From Trebouxia sp. TZW2008 (lineage: Eukaryota > Chlorophyta > Trebouxiophyceae > Trebouxiales > Trebouxiaceae), in contig BDIU01000103.1 of NCBI GenBank assembly GCA_002118135.1, positions 248,001-312,000 of the forward strand: a stretch of DNA of 64,000 bases, given 5' to 3'. The notes below the pieces were generated by a model. The model had not been told where the DNA came from. It made no database searches and saw only the letters and a program-made list of their open reading frames with translations. A program made the translations under genes and the position numbers. This document shows positions 11,501 through 19,668 of this stretch, piece after piece. Every line of letters starts with the position of its first letter. The first letter of the stretch is position 1.

Positions 11501-13087
11501 CCATGACATGCTGGTGCTTGATGTTGTGATGCTACTATTTGTACCATAGCTATGAAGAACAACGTTGCCACTGGATGTGCAAGGCCTCCAAAGCAGCACT
11601 GAAGGATGTCCAATACGCCTGCGTACGCTCCATTACGTCAAGCTGATGCTTGCCATAGTGATGCTCTAATTGAAAGTGCTGCTGTGAAGCCACATTGCCA
11701 TTCCTTTGCATGCCCAGCCTCCACAGCAGCAGTGAAGGATGTCCTGTATGCCTGCATGCAATTCATCACCACATGCTTATGCTTGGCATAACTGTGCGGC
11801 TAGTAACAAAGCTGCTACCAAGCAGAGCATTGCTGATTACACGTGTGCCACTTGCTACTCCTCTGCATGCTAGACTCCAAAGCAGCAGTGAAGGATTTCC
11901 TGTATGGCTGCATGCAGTTCATCATCACATGCTTATGCTTGGCATAGCAATGCTATCCTCTGCATGCTCAGCCTCCAAAGCAGCACTGAGTTCTGCTCTG
12001 TATGCCTGGATGAGAACTGGGATGAGGAGCACAGAGGAGCTAGCAAGCGCAATGCTGCTGACAAGCACAGCGTCGCCAACAACAAGCACAGCTGAATATA
12101 CATGCTACCAAGCACAGTAATGCTATCAAACAAAGCATAATTGTCAGGTTGCTGCACTTTGACTGCAGAAGGTCGTTTGGGTAGGTCTACTGTCTCTGGC
12201 CAGATGTCATAGGGTGGTGGGAATGGTATCCAGAACATTGACAGACAATATGAAGGTGAGAGTTTGCTGACCTGCAGGAGGGCATGCATAGGGGCCTGCT
12301 TGGCTCCCCTGCCCCGCCCCCTCCTCCCTGCCTCCTGGCTATCATGATCGTCCTGCCCAAGCACCAGTATTTGTTCGTTCATAATTGACCTGAATGCACT
12401 TGGTATGCAGGCTGTGGAACCCAGCGACGAAGTATGTTTTGCGCCACACCACGTTGCGTTGTGTCACAAGACTGATGAAATTGCAGTCATTGAGCTACAG
12501 ACAGTGACTGCAGCTGAGACAATGAGCAGTCCTTGACATTTTGGTCAGGCCAAACACTGCATTGCCCAAATGAGTGTCAAGCTGCAGGTCAAGTCAAAGT
12601 TGCTGATGTGATGCTTTTCAATCAAGAGTGTTGCACAAACAGCAGGTGTTGGCTGGAAGACTGGCGTGTGGCAGCAAATCCTCACCAAAAAGCTTTTAAC
12701 AGTGGTAGCATAAGCTTCTGGCAAAGGTTCTGTACTATGCCGTCTGATCTTTTGCTGCAGCCCACTGACTCTGCTGACTAGCTTAGATGCACTTTTGGCT
12801 TGAGCTTGTCTCAGTGTAGCTAAGTCGGCCAAGCCTTGACTGTCCAAGCTGTCACTGTGACGGAATTGTTTGCGCTGCTGAAGTGTTTTTGTTTTCGAGC
12901 CTCTGCCAGCATCTTTAGGTGCGGATTTGAGCTTGCGATGCTTGGCTGGCTGTCCAGCAGGCGGTGATTTCGCAGCGTAGCAGCGACGGCGTTCGGTCTT
13001 CAGAGCGCCACGACGCAGACGTATGGGGCGGACAGCACTTAGGCATCTGCTGCCAGCATGCAAAGGCATAGGATGCCTGAGACGCAA
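2486..13087 (-). CDS. IGHMBP2: SF1 helicase, IGHMBP2/SMUBP-2 (UPF1-like) type, multi-exon
   Basis: Predicted ATP-dependent 5'-3' DNA/RNA helicase of superfamily 1. Motifs lie in the expected order on the minus strand. An Arg/Lys-rich N-terminal exon (12686-13087) begins with ATG at 13087 and could be an organelle presequence. Then come an 'LEAEHAEEWQ' helical exon (about 11.1-11.2 kb, like the N-terminal helix of IGHMBP2), a beta-barrel region with 'GDIVLIS' (10148-10321) and 'VVMDYSSKWVRVAVP' (9676-9814), Walker A 'GPPGTGKT' with 'ACAASNVAVDGL' (7335-7588), motif II/III 'DEASQATEPA' and 'LVGDPCQLPPTV' (about 5545-5670), 'QLLRTQYRMHP' (about 4400-4500), 'PYSGQV' (about 3780-3850), and motif VI 'NVALTRARRGLVVIG' (about 2510-2640). 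The intron after 10148 starts with GC; joining gives the in-phase 'APGDD'. The last recognised exon ends at 'NPTWR'; the C-terminus is not located. Introns carry many exon-like copies. The UPF1-like family is certain; IGHMBP2 over other members is likely. Confidence 0.82.
2629..2782 (-). repeat. Two copies of the 'REVIIFSAV' exon segment
   Basis: Plus-strand words 'ATATGATGACCTCCCT' (about 2636) and 'ATACGATGACCTCCCT' (about 2766) are two copies of the segment encoding EREVIIFSAV, which precedes helicase motif VI. The lower copy is in frame with 'VALTRARRG'. The upper copy has an upstream TGCAG-like acceptor and an altered reading, so it looks like an exon-start duplicate. Confidence 0.65.
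3150..3860 (-). repeat. Paired copies of helicase 'KPKDIGIITPYSGQV' and following exon segments
   Basis: Two copies of the motif V-region exon lie at about 3582-3660 and 3781-3860 and differ by scattered substitutions. The upper one reads SGEDAIKPKDIGIITPYSGQV, the lower one SGGDAMKPKDIGVIIPYSGQV, and both are followed by a donor-like GTATG or GTAGC. Two further pairs lie at 3170-3210 versus 3375-3415 ('CTTGCCTTGATCTCCCGTACC') and about 3210-3240 versus 3305-3338. Both motif copies are open, so alternative use cannot be excluded. Confidence 0.7.
4410..5190 (-). repeat. Five copies of the helicase 'QYRMHP' exon
   Basis: Copies at about 4440-4520, 4595-4700, 4785-4870, 4930-5010 and 5085-5190 share a 'GCAGCTGCACCT..AGGCCTGCTGTTTGCAG' core and the 'CTGCCTCTG.TG.CTGTACAGCA' edge. 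Only the copy nearest the 3' side (about 4330-4500) continues past QYRMHP into 'TLASWPSATFYGNQLLS' and a donor, so it is taken as the true exon. The others stop soon after the motif. Confidence 0.75.
5400..5675 (-). repeat. Two copies of the helicase motif II/III exon
   Basis: The intact copy (about 5545-5675) encodes DEASQATEPA and VGDPCQLPPTVV. A degraded copy of its 3' half, about 120 bp away (5403-5500), has the same 'GACCACAGTGGGTGGAAG' edge but is frameshifted and lacks the acidic motif II. Confidence 0.72.
6000..6480 (-). repeat. About six copies of an exon edge 'ACCTGCAGCTTGC'
   Basis: The edge recurs at about 5997 (partial), 6049, 6104, 6243, 6298 and 6438. It is accompanied in three cases by 'AAGGCTGGCAATGCGCTG'. 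The copy at 6438-6500 is open and reads 'MALRQRIASLEAQAAG' before a GTACAG donor, so it is probably the real exon. Confidence 0.65.
6790..7440 (-). repeat. Extra copies of the helicase motif Ia segment 'ACAASNVAVDGLVKGLL'
   Basis: The true segment is part of exon 7335-7588. Copies lie at about 7180-7260 (frameshifted), 6990-7090 (open, reading VLACAASNVAVDGLVKGLL then HEVHVVRMGQPAQ) and about 6850-6920 (degenerate, NVAVD only). The open copy at 6990-7090 could still act as an exon. Confidence 0.7.
7335..7905 (-). repeat. Three copies of the Walker A exon
   Basis: The main exon (7335-7588) reads GVNASQAKAIQAALQQ, then LWQGPPGTGKTSTLL. A second copy (about 7630-7755) reads LWQARPPGTGKSVILL. 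A third (about 7790-7902) reads GVNSSQAKAIKAALQQ and GPPGTGKTSTLL. Each has a CACCTGCA-type acceptor on its 5' side. The third copy keeps an intact P-loop but has no obvious in-frame continuation. Confidence 0.75.
8230..8830 (-). repeat. Four to five copies of a helicase exon encoding 'AVNAFTDPTSGAISDG'
   Basis: Copies are at about 8230-8335, 8405-8475, 8545-8600 (partial), 8590-8680 and 8725-8825. All carry 'GTCTGTGAAGGCATTCACAG' or a close variant. The first continues into 'SKSLQRLLLGAGLPQP' and 'RAAAEQAPTWVRS', so it is the likely functional exon. Confidence 0.7.
11160..12010 (-). repeat. Seven-copy, about 134-bp tandem array of the 'LEAEHAEEWQ' exon
   Basis: 'CTCCAAAGCAGCACTGAAGG' or a close variant begins near 11187, 11320, 11455, 11587, 11720, 11876 and 11972, so most steps are 132-134 bp. 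In reverse complement each unit carries (A)YRTSF(S/T)AALEAEHAEEWQ in various states of decay. Only the unit nearest the 3' side (about 11.12-11.24 kb) runs on into 'AAQERLTSWPQQRLK'. The other units are shorter and several are frameshifted. Confidence 0.8.
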
Positions 13088-13670
13088 GGCTGATCCTGCG
13101 CTACAGCGCTGAGAGATATTCCTTCGTGGCGTTTACCACCCAGAGCGTATGCCACTCGATGCTGAGAAACGTGCCAACAGTAGCAGAAGGTGGTGTCATG
13201 TCAATGCGCATTCCGCTGCGCCCCGACACCAGCTTATGACCGAACCAAGATGTGACATTTATTCGGTCGAGGCTGAAGACCCTCGCTGGACATACAATTG
13301 TAGCGGGAGCTGTGCCTGAGCACAAGAGTACGCGCTAGTCATTGTCGTCCACCACGGCCACGATTTACTGCAGGCATCTGCCAAACAAGTGCTCAGGGCT
13401 TTGTCTGTTTGTGTTGGCTCCGGAACCAAGGTTCACGAGCTGTTTTGAAAGGCGACATTCGGCCGATCGACGGGTTATTGCTGTGATCAGAGCATACTAG
13501 ACCCTCTTGAAAACGTAGATGCGCCCGCCAAAGTTCGTCAGCTGTTCAAGTTTTGCATAGACAGTACACTATCGCTCTTCAAACGCGTTGAAGCGCTTAC
13601 ACGACGCCAAGAGTGAACAGTACTTAGATACGAGCAATAGTCAGAAAGAAGGCTCAAAGCTGCCGTCCTT
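13088..13670. promoter_or_regulatory. Divergent intergenic region, helicase / TDRD3-like
   Basis: 583 bp separate the helicase ATG (13087, -) from the TDRD3-like ATG (13671, +). The two genes probably share a bidirectional promoter. I see no convincing TATA box or named element. The open frame at 13101-13325 (-) has no recognisable domain. Confidence 0.45.
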
Positions 13671-16600
13671 ATGGAGGCACAGTACAAAGCATTCATGCAG
13701 GAAGGCTGGCATATAAAAGCTGAGGTATCTCCTGCTGACTTTTGACTCACTGGCTTGACTGACCTTTTACACCATGCTTTGCCATACAGATCACCAGCTA
13801 TTCCATTTCAACATTCTTGCGCATTTCACAGGCACAGGAAAGGCTGTTTGCAGAGGTGCAGGAGCTCAATGTTCCACTGCGTCAACTACTTCTGGACACT
13901 GACTTACGCAAGGTGATAGGGCAGCCAAATGTCCAAGCTAAAATGTCAAGATGCAGTCATGCTGCAGCTGTGCATGAAGAAGCTCTTGAGCTGCATGTGA
14001 TTTATACCCATATGCATATAGATGCATATGCATATAAAATCCATCATCTATACCTGTCGACATTGTCTGTATGACCCTCTGCTGCGTCTCTGCGACATAA
14101 ATTACTTACGCTATTCTGTTCTGTGCAATGTTCATAGTCACCCAGCTTGCTTGCTCTGCAGTTTGGTCAACAATACTTGCCAGACAACATCAACCATGCA
14201 GACAGCCTGCCACTCAAAGGCGCCCATGTGCTCCAAATGGTCAGCTTGGAAGACGTCAGTAAACCCTCAAAGGGAGTAGGGTTATCAACCCACAGGTTTA
14301 CTGTGACAATGCTGACAAGTGCTTGTGCTCCTGTACAACATCTGATGCTTTTCCTGTCAATCCAATGACACTGCATGATCTGCAATGCCATGCCATACAC
14401 CACCAACCTCATGCCATATCCCGGGGAGCATGCATTCTGAACACAAACAGTATTTTGAATTGAAGCACAAGACTGACACCTTAGCTGTGACAGCACTTGA
14501 GTCCAATCTTAACACTTCGCAATATTCATGTTTTGAGCACCAATGGGTGCTCAAAGTAGTGAGGGAGTAGTCAGGTGTTCTTTGCCTTAGTCTGCAACAC
14601 CCACCAGTTGCGCAACAGTGAGTGCTGTTTGTAGCGAAGCTGTTGACCGCCTTGATTGGTGCAGTTGCTGAGCGTAAGCAGGCATAGTTTGTGCTTGGCA
14701 AGCTCATTGCGTGACCTGCAGATTGTTGCGCTTGAAGCTGACAGATGGCAAGCTGTCTTGCATTGCAGCTGAGTTCAAGCTGGTTCCTCAGCTGACAGAG
14801 GACTTGCCTCCTGGTACCAAGCTGTGCCTCACCAATGCTTCAGTCAAGCTGGGAGTTGTGCTACTGGATGCCAAATGTGTTCAGGCAAGCTCTGCAGGCA
14901 GTCAATCGAGTACACTGAATTCAATTTGTATTGCAGCCTGCTGCTTTTAACATGATGGTGCTGTTCTTGAAGCGCTTGTTACTAGCTGTGCCTTACCAGT
15001 GCTTCAATCAAGCTGGGAGTTGTGCTTTTGGACGCCAAGTCTGTTCAGGCAAGTACTGCAGGCAGTCAATTCAGCATGCTCAGTGCAGCCTGCTCGTGTC
15101 AACACTTGGGTCTGCATGGTCATAGATCACTGTCAGCTTGGTCTGATTTCTGGACGCGAGCTTTTCGACTTTGCACTATGTCACGCAACACTGATACATG
15201 CAAGCTGGGCATTCTCAACATTTTCGCACACGGTATGAGCTTGCTGAACAGGCCCAAATTTCATTACAGACCCAGCACCCGCTCCCCATTGAAGACCCAC
15301 ATACCCATCTTCCATGCATGTCCTGAAATTGATATTGATATTTGCAGCACTCACACTCATACCGACTTGGAAGGAAATCAAGTCATGCAGCTGCCTGCTT
15401 GTGCCTTGCAAATCTCCAGGGCAAGCATATTGCCCACAAGCATGTGGTGCTAATTTTTGGTGAATGGCTCAAAACAAGCTGTGCAGGTGTTGGGCGGTCA
15501 TGTGGAGGAATTGGTGGAAGCGTGGACCTTCCAGCGCAGGTTTGGCAATGTACAGAGGGCCAGCACGACCACAGAGGACAGCGACCGCCCACCAGCCTTC
15601 CAGAACTTCATTCCAGGCAGACGCCACAACCAAGCTGGTCAAAGGTAAGACAGAAGCTTGCATAGGCACGGCAGACGATGCAGAATGACATGATTTCAGT
15701 TTGCTAGCTTGATTTCTTCACAAGCCCATGAATTTTGTTTCCATTGTTCAAGATTGTGTGTGTCTGCCTGTTCATTGTAATGCTTCCAAATTTATTGCTG
15801 TTGATGCATCTGCCTTCATGTTCACATTGGACTTTTCATCTGCATATACAACAAACATGTTACACTAGACTTTGGCACATCATTTCAACAAGCTTTAGCA
15901 TGAGGTTGTTACAAAGATTGCAACCAATTGAACCCATGTCCGTTGCAACAGAGCTCCAGCACAGCAGGCAAACTACCCAACAGCAGACCCAGAAACCTCA
16001 GGCCTGGTCAAAGCATCAGCCAAGGGCGCGCCTAATCAGGCTGCGCTAGGCACTGCTGGCCAGCTTCACCAGCCTCCTTCTTCATCAAATGTAGCAGTTG
16101 GCATGCCGACATATTGACTGTTGCTGTTCATCTCTGTTTGCTGCAACAGGGCTCCAGCACAGCAGGCAAACTACCCAACAGCAGACCCGCAAGCTTCAGG
16201 CCTGGCCAAAGCATCAGCCAAGGGTGTGCCTAATCAGGCTGCACTGGGCACTGCTGGCCAGCCTCACCAGCCTTCTTCTTTATCAAACGCAGCAGTCGGC
16301 ATGCCCCCTGGGTTGAAGGCCAACTCTCCACAAGGCAGGGGGCCCCAATGGGAACCCCAAGCAGCTGCTGCATCTCAGCAGCGGCAAGCCAGCGGTCAAG
16401 TCAGACAGGTAGACAACATTCCTACACATCGTATCAGCAACAGCTAGGAATCTTTTGAACCTGTGTCAGAGATAGCGTGCACAACATGACCTTGACAACA
16501 ATATTGTTGTTTTTGTTGTGCTGCCATTATGAGTGCTGTAGGTCATTTGCGCTGCAAGAACAACTGGTTATGTTGTATCCATGCTGGCAGTCATCTGGCA

Positions 16601-19026
16601 ATGCTGTTGTTCTGTATGGTATCGTGAAGGGGCATCATCAGTTATTGCTGCATTCCTATGCCTCACTTGATCTCAAGTCAGCTAAGCAGGAGCTCACACA
16701 CATCACAAGGGGACATGCATGAGACCAAGAGCCAGTGCTGTTTTAGCTGCCAGGGCTGCACATTGCCATATCACAATTCTGCTTGTTTGTTGTGCTCTGC
16801 TTTGGCCGTCAATACAGCACTTGCCACGCATTGCCGAAAAATCAGGACTGTTCTCCTTGGTGACTGAGAGCCCTTGCATGCTGCACTTTTCAAGCTTCCT
16901 CTCAGTGTACAGATTGTTTGTCCGCACCTTGATTGCCATCAATGCCCCCCTGCATGTTTTGGTTTTGCTGAAAATCACCAGCCTGATGCACGTGCATTTT
17001 GTCTAACCAATCCTTGATATTGTCAATCCTTACTGTCCTATTGCGCCTGCATGTGGTACACTATCTCTCTGCAAAATCAACGTCACAGGGGTGGAGGCAA
17101 GGCTGCATGTCTTGTGCAGCCTCAACAGCAGGCAAGTAGAGTAGACCAGCAGACTAATGCAACTGCATTTTGTGTATTGATTTTTGCTGAGTCACCATCA
17201 TGGCGGAGTCGCATTAAGGCTGCATGTACTGCACAGCCTCAAAAGCAAAACAATTGATGATGGGTTGGACCCTTTCTGATGTGGTTGAGGACAACTTTGT
17301 GGTGCAGCCTCAAGAGCAGGCCACAACATCAGCAGCAGGGCAGGGCAGCCAGCAACGGCCCCAGGGTCAGGGCCAAGGGCAGCATCCCCAGGGCAGCCAG
17401 CAACAGCCCCAGAAGCGCCGCCCGCAAGAACCTCAAGGGCAGATCCAGCACAACCAGGCAGCTGTCAAGCACAAACTCCTGGACAGACTGGCAGATGATG
17501 TAAGCATTACTGTACTGTTTTTCCCACAAATCTTGTAACTCAATGTGACAGACCAGGGAACAGTCGCAGCTTTGGTTAAGCTGTAAAAAACAACTGTGAT
17601 GCTTAACGCATGCTGTTTGCTTGTGCTATGCAGTACACAGCAGTTTAATGTGGTGGTTTAAATTTCCAAAATGAGCACAAACTTCTGACGTTCAGCTCAG
17701 ACAGACATGAAACATTGCTGTACTTGATCAATGATTTTTCGGTGAGTTTTCCTTGAGCTTTGTAAGCTGGGTGGCCATGTCAGAGGGGTGGACTTGGGGC
17801 TTAGAGTTCAGGGGTGGGGCCAGGGTGAGACGGGGCTGCAGGCGTCTTGTGCAGCATGTAATTTTCCCCAATTTCAACTTGCAATCTTTTGTGCCAAGGA
17901 TACTGTGAAAAGATATGCCTTCCCTTTGGGGATCATCATCACAACAATGAAATCAACCTTGCAGTTTGTTTCCAGGGTGGGGGAGATAGGGGCAGGGGTA
18001 GAGGCATGGGAACAAGGGGCCGCAGGCATCATGATGATGAAGAAGATAGCATTATACAACTGAGCTTCACTTAATGAGTCAACCTTGAGTGTTTGTTCCC
18101 AGGGCGGCCATGATCGGGGGAGGGGTAGAGGTAAGGGGAGGCGGGGCCGCAGGCGTCATGATGAAGAAGAAGAGTCTGGCATGACACTTGATGAGTATGA
18201 GGCCATGCAGCGAAAGCCAAAACCTATGATGCCAGCTGCTGCACAACCTTTGGGTACGGCACCTTTTTGTTCTTTGTTTTTTTCCTGTTTGTGGGCTGCA
18301 GAGAAAATGTCTCTCCTTGCTTAGCAACACACGTTTCTGCAAGCTGCACTTGCATTGAAACTGCATTGCTGAGCACCTCAGACTCCTTTCAGAATATATA
18401 GTGCATTTGCCACTACCTGCACTACCTGCATGAGTTGGAAAATAACACGGCAGACATCAGGATATTGTGAGCGTGCTGCGTCATTGATTTACATGCTGAC
18501 AATTCTGGTGTTATCCGTATGCAACAAAGTCAGTGCAACAGTCTCGCAGAAAGCACCACTCATCCGTAATGGGTTAGGCTTTTCTCCAAGGAAAAGAGGC
18601 ACTGTAACGGGTTGCCAAATGTGCAGCTGTGCAGCTTATTTGATTGTTGTCTGGCCATAATGTCCTTCAAACAGAATGAATGATTCAGTGAGCGAGTAAA
18701 TGCATGACTGTATGAACAAGAATCAACTCCCAAAACGAATACGCGCAGGTGCAGACAGTCAGCTTGGTCAAGATGAGGCACTTGCTAGGCAGCTGCAAGA
18801 GCAGCTGGACATGGAAGATGACTACCCGGCACATCATCACGAGCCTGCAGCTGCAAATGGCAGTACCCACATGTCAGGCAGAACGCCCGCCACCAACGTG
18901 GCACAAGATCTAGCGCAAAGCTTGTTTGCTTTTGACCGACCTCAAGAAGAGGAAGGTGGCCGAAGTAGGGGCAGAGGACGGGGTAGGGGTGGGCGCAGGG
19001 GTGGTAGGGGGCGCGGAAGACGATGA
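13671..19026 (+). CDS. TDRD3/RMI1-type protein: RMI1 N-terminal OB-fold, RG-rich tail
   Basis: Nine exons join in phase into 484 aa: 13671-13724, 13832-13912, 14162-14280, 14722-14884, 15487-15644, 16150-16408, 17308-17499, 18103-18253, 18749-19026. The N-terminus has the DUF1767/RMI1_N pattern: 'EGWHIKAE', 'LLDTDLRK', 'LKGAHVLQMVSLEDVSKPS', 'LKLTDGK..AAEF..VPQL', 'DLPPGTKL', 'VLGGHVEELVEAW'. The middle is Gln/Pro-rich. The C-terminal half has RG repeats, 'SGMTLDEYEA', a ubiquitin-interacting-like 'DEALARQLQEQL', and an RGRGRG end. Family members bind topoisomerase III (TDRD3-TOP3B, RMI1-TOP3A) and act on R-loops or recombination intermediates; RG tails often bind RNA. No Tudor domain was seen, so TDRD3 versus RMI1 is not settled. 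The intron at 14885 starts with GC. Several introns hold exon copies. Confidence 0.82.
14805..15095 (+). repeat. Duplicate of TDRD3-like exon 4 edge
   Basis: The exon 4 end (about 14815-14910, 'CTTCAGTCAAGCTGGGAGTTG') is repeated at about 14990-15090 in the following intron, including the GC-type donor 'TTCAGGCAAG' and 'TGCAGGCAGTCAAT' beyond it. The second copy is frameshifted relative to the protein. Confidence 0.75.
15945..16315 (+). repeat. Tandem duplicate of TDRD3-like exon 6
   Basis: About 170 bp at 15945-16110 recur at 16140-16310, with the same acceptor, the 'CTCCAGCACAGCAGGCAAAC' start and the Gln/Pro-coding body. The second copy continues in frame to a donor at 16409 and is used here. 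The first copy reads into a stop. Confidence 0.8.
17085..17330 (+). repeat. Three copies of TDRD3-like exon 7 start
   Basis: Segments ending in 'GTGCAGCCTCAACAGCAGG', 'GCACAGCCTCAAAAGCAA' and 'GTGCAGCCTCAAGAGCAGG' lie at about 17100, 17230 and 17303. Only the third is followed by the long open QGQ/QQP-rich exon. Confidence 0.7.
17785..18180 (+). repeat. Three copies of the RG-rich exon 8 start
   Basis: Copies at about 17805-17860, 17975-18060 and 18098-18175 carry a 'GGGG..AGGG' RG-coding core and a '(G/C)GGGCCGCAGGCGTC' or 'CATCATGATGA' edge. The second reads GDRGRGRGMGTRGRRHHDDEED and could be an optional exon. The third is open to 'SGMTLDEYEAMQRK' and its donor. Confidence 0.72.
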
Positions 19027-19668
19027 TCACTACACAAGCAATTTGTATTGCTGCCATTGTATTGCCTGTATTGTATACCTTTCAGTACAGCTTATAGTGT
19101 GTACAGATCAGTTTGTCCGAAAATCATCCTCAGCATTTACTGCTGTGTTTTGATAAAAATTGTCTGCACAGCATGCAAGCCAGCTCACTGACCTGATGCA
19201 TTGTAGCAAGATGGGACTTTCTCAACAGTATGCATGTGCGCTGCTTCAAGCCACGATCAGCATGTATGCATTGGGCATGCCCGTGGATAAGTCCTCGTCA
19301 GCTGGCCAACATGGGATAATGTCATGAGCATAGTGACTAACCACTTGACCTGACAGAGCAGGCAAGCTTGCTGCGGCAACTTCAATACCCTATACCCAAG
19401 CTGCACTGACACTTTCCCACACAGGAGATCGCTGCTGATAAGTTTTGTCTGAGCAGCCACACAAAGTGTTTTGCTTCAACCATTGAGTAGATCATCTCTT
19501 GCCCCTGAGGGATGGTTGATACACACAATACGGACTCTCATCTGTATGCATGCAATGCAAGCATGCAATTAAATCAGTCTGCTGCATGCGGAGTGCAATT
19601 GCGCCTTGCAAAACAGCACACCTGCATGAGGCTAGGCGTATCAACAGGAACAGACATGTCTGGCAGAC
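19027..19668. other. Intergenic region between convergent genes
   Basis: This lies between the stop of the TDRD3-like gene and the stop of PCID2 and must contain both 3' UTRs. No further coding segment is recognised. Confidence 0.5.

Noticed and set aside
11160..12010. CRISPR-like array
   Set aside because: Units are about 134 bp with coding exon content, no short uniform repeats with unique spacers, and the context is an intron-rich eukaryotic gene.
14010..14045. ATGCATATGCATAT palindromic words as a regulatory site
   Set aside because: Such AT/TGCATG palindromes are common throughout the window and lie here in an intron.
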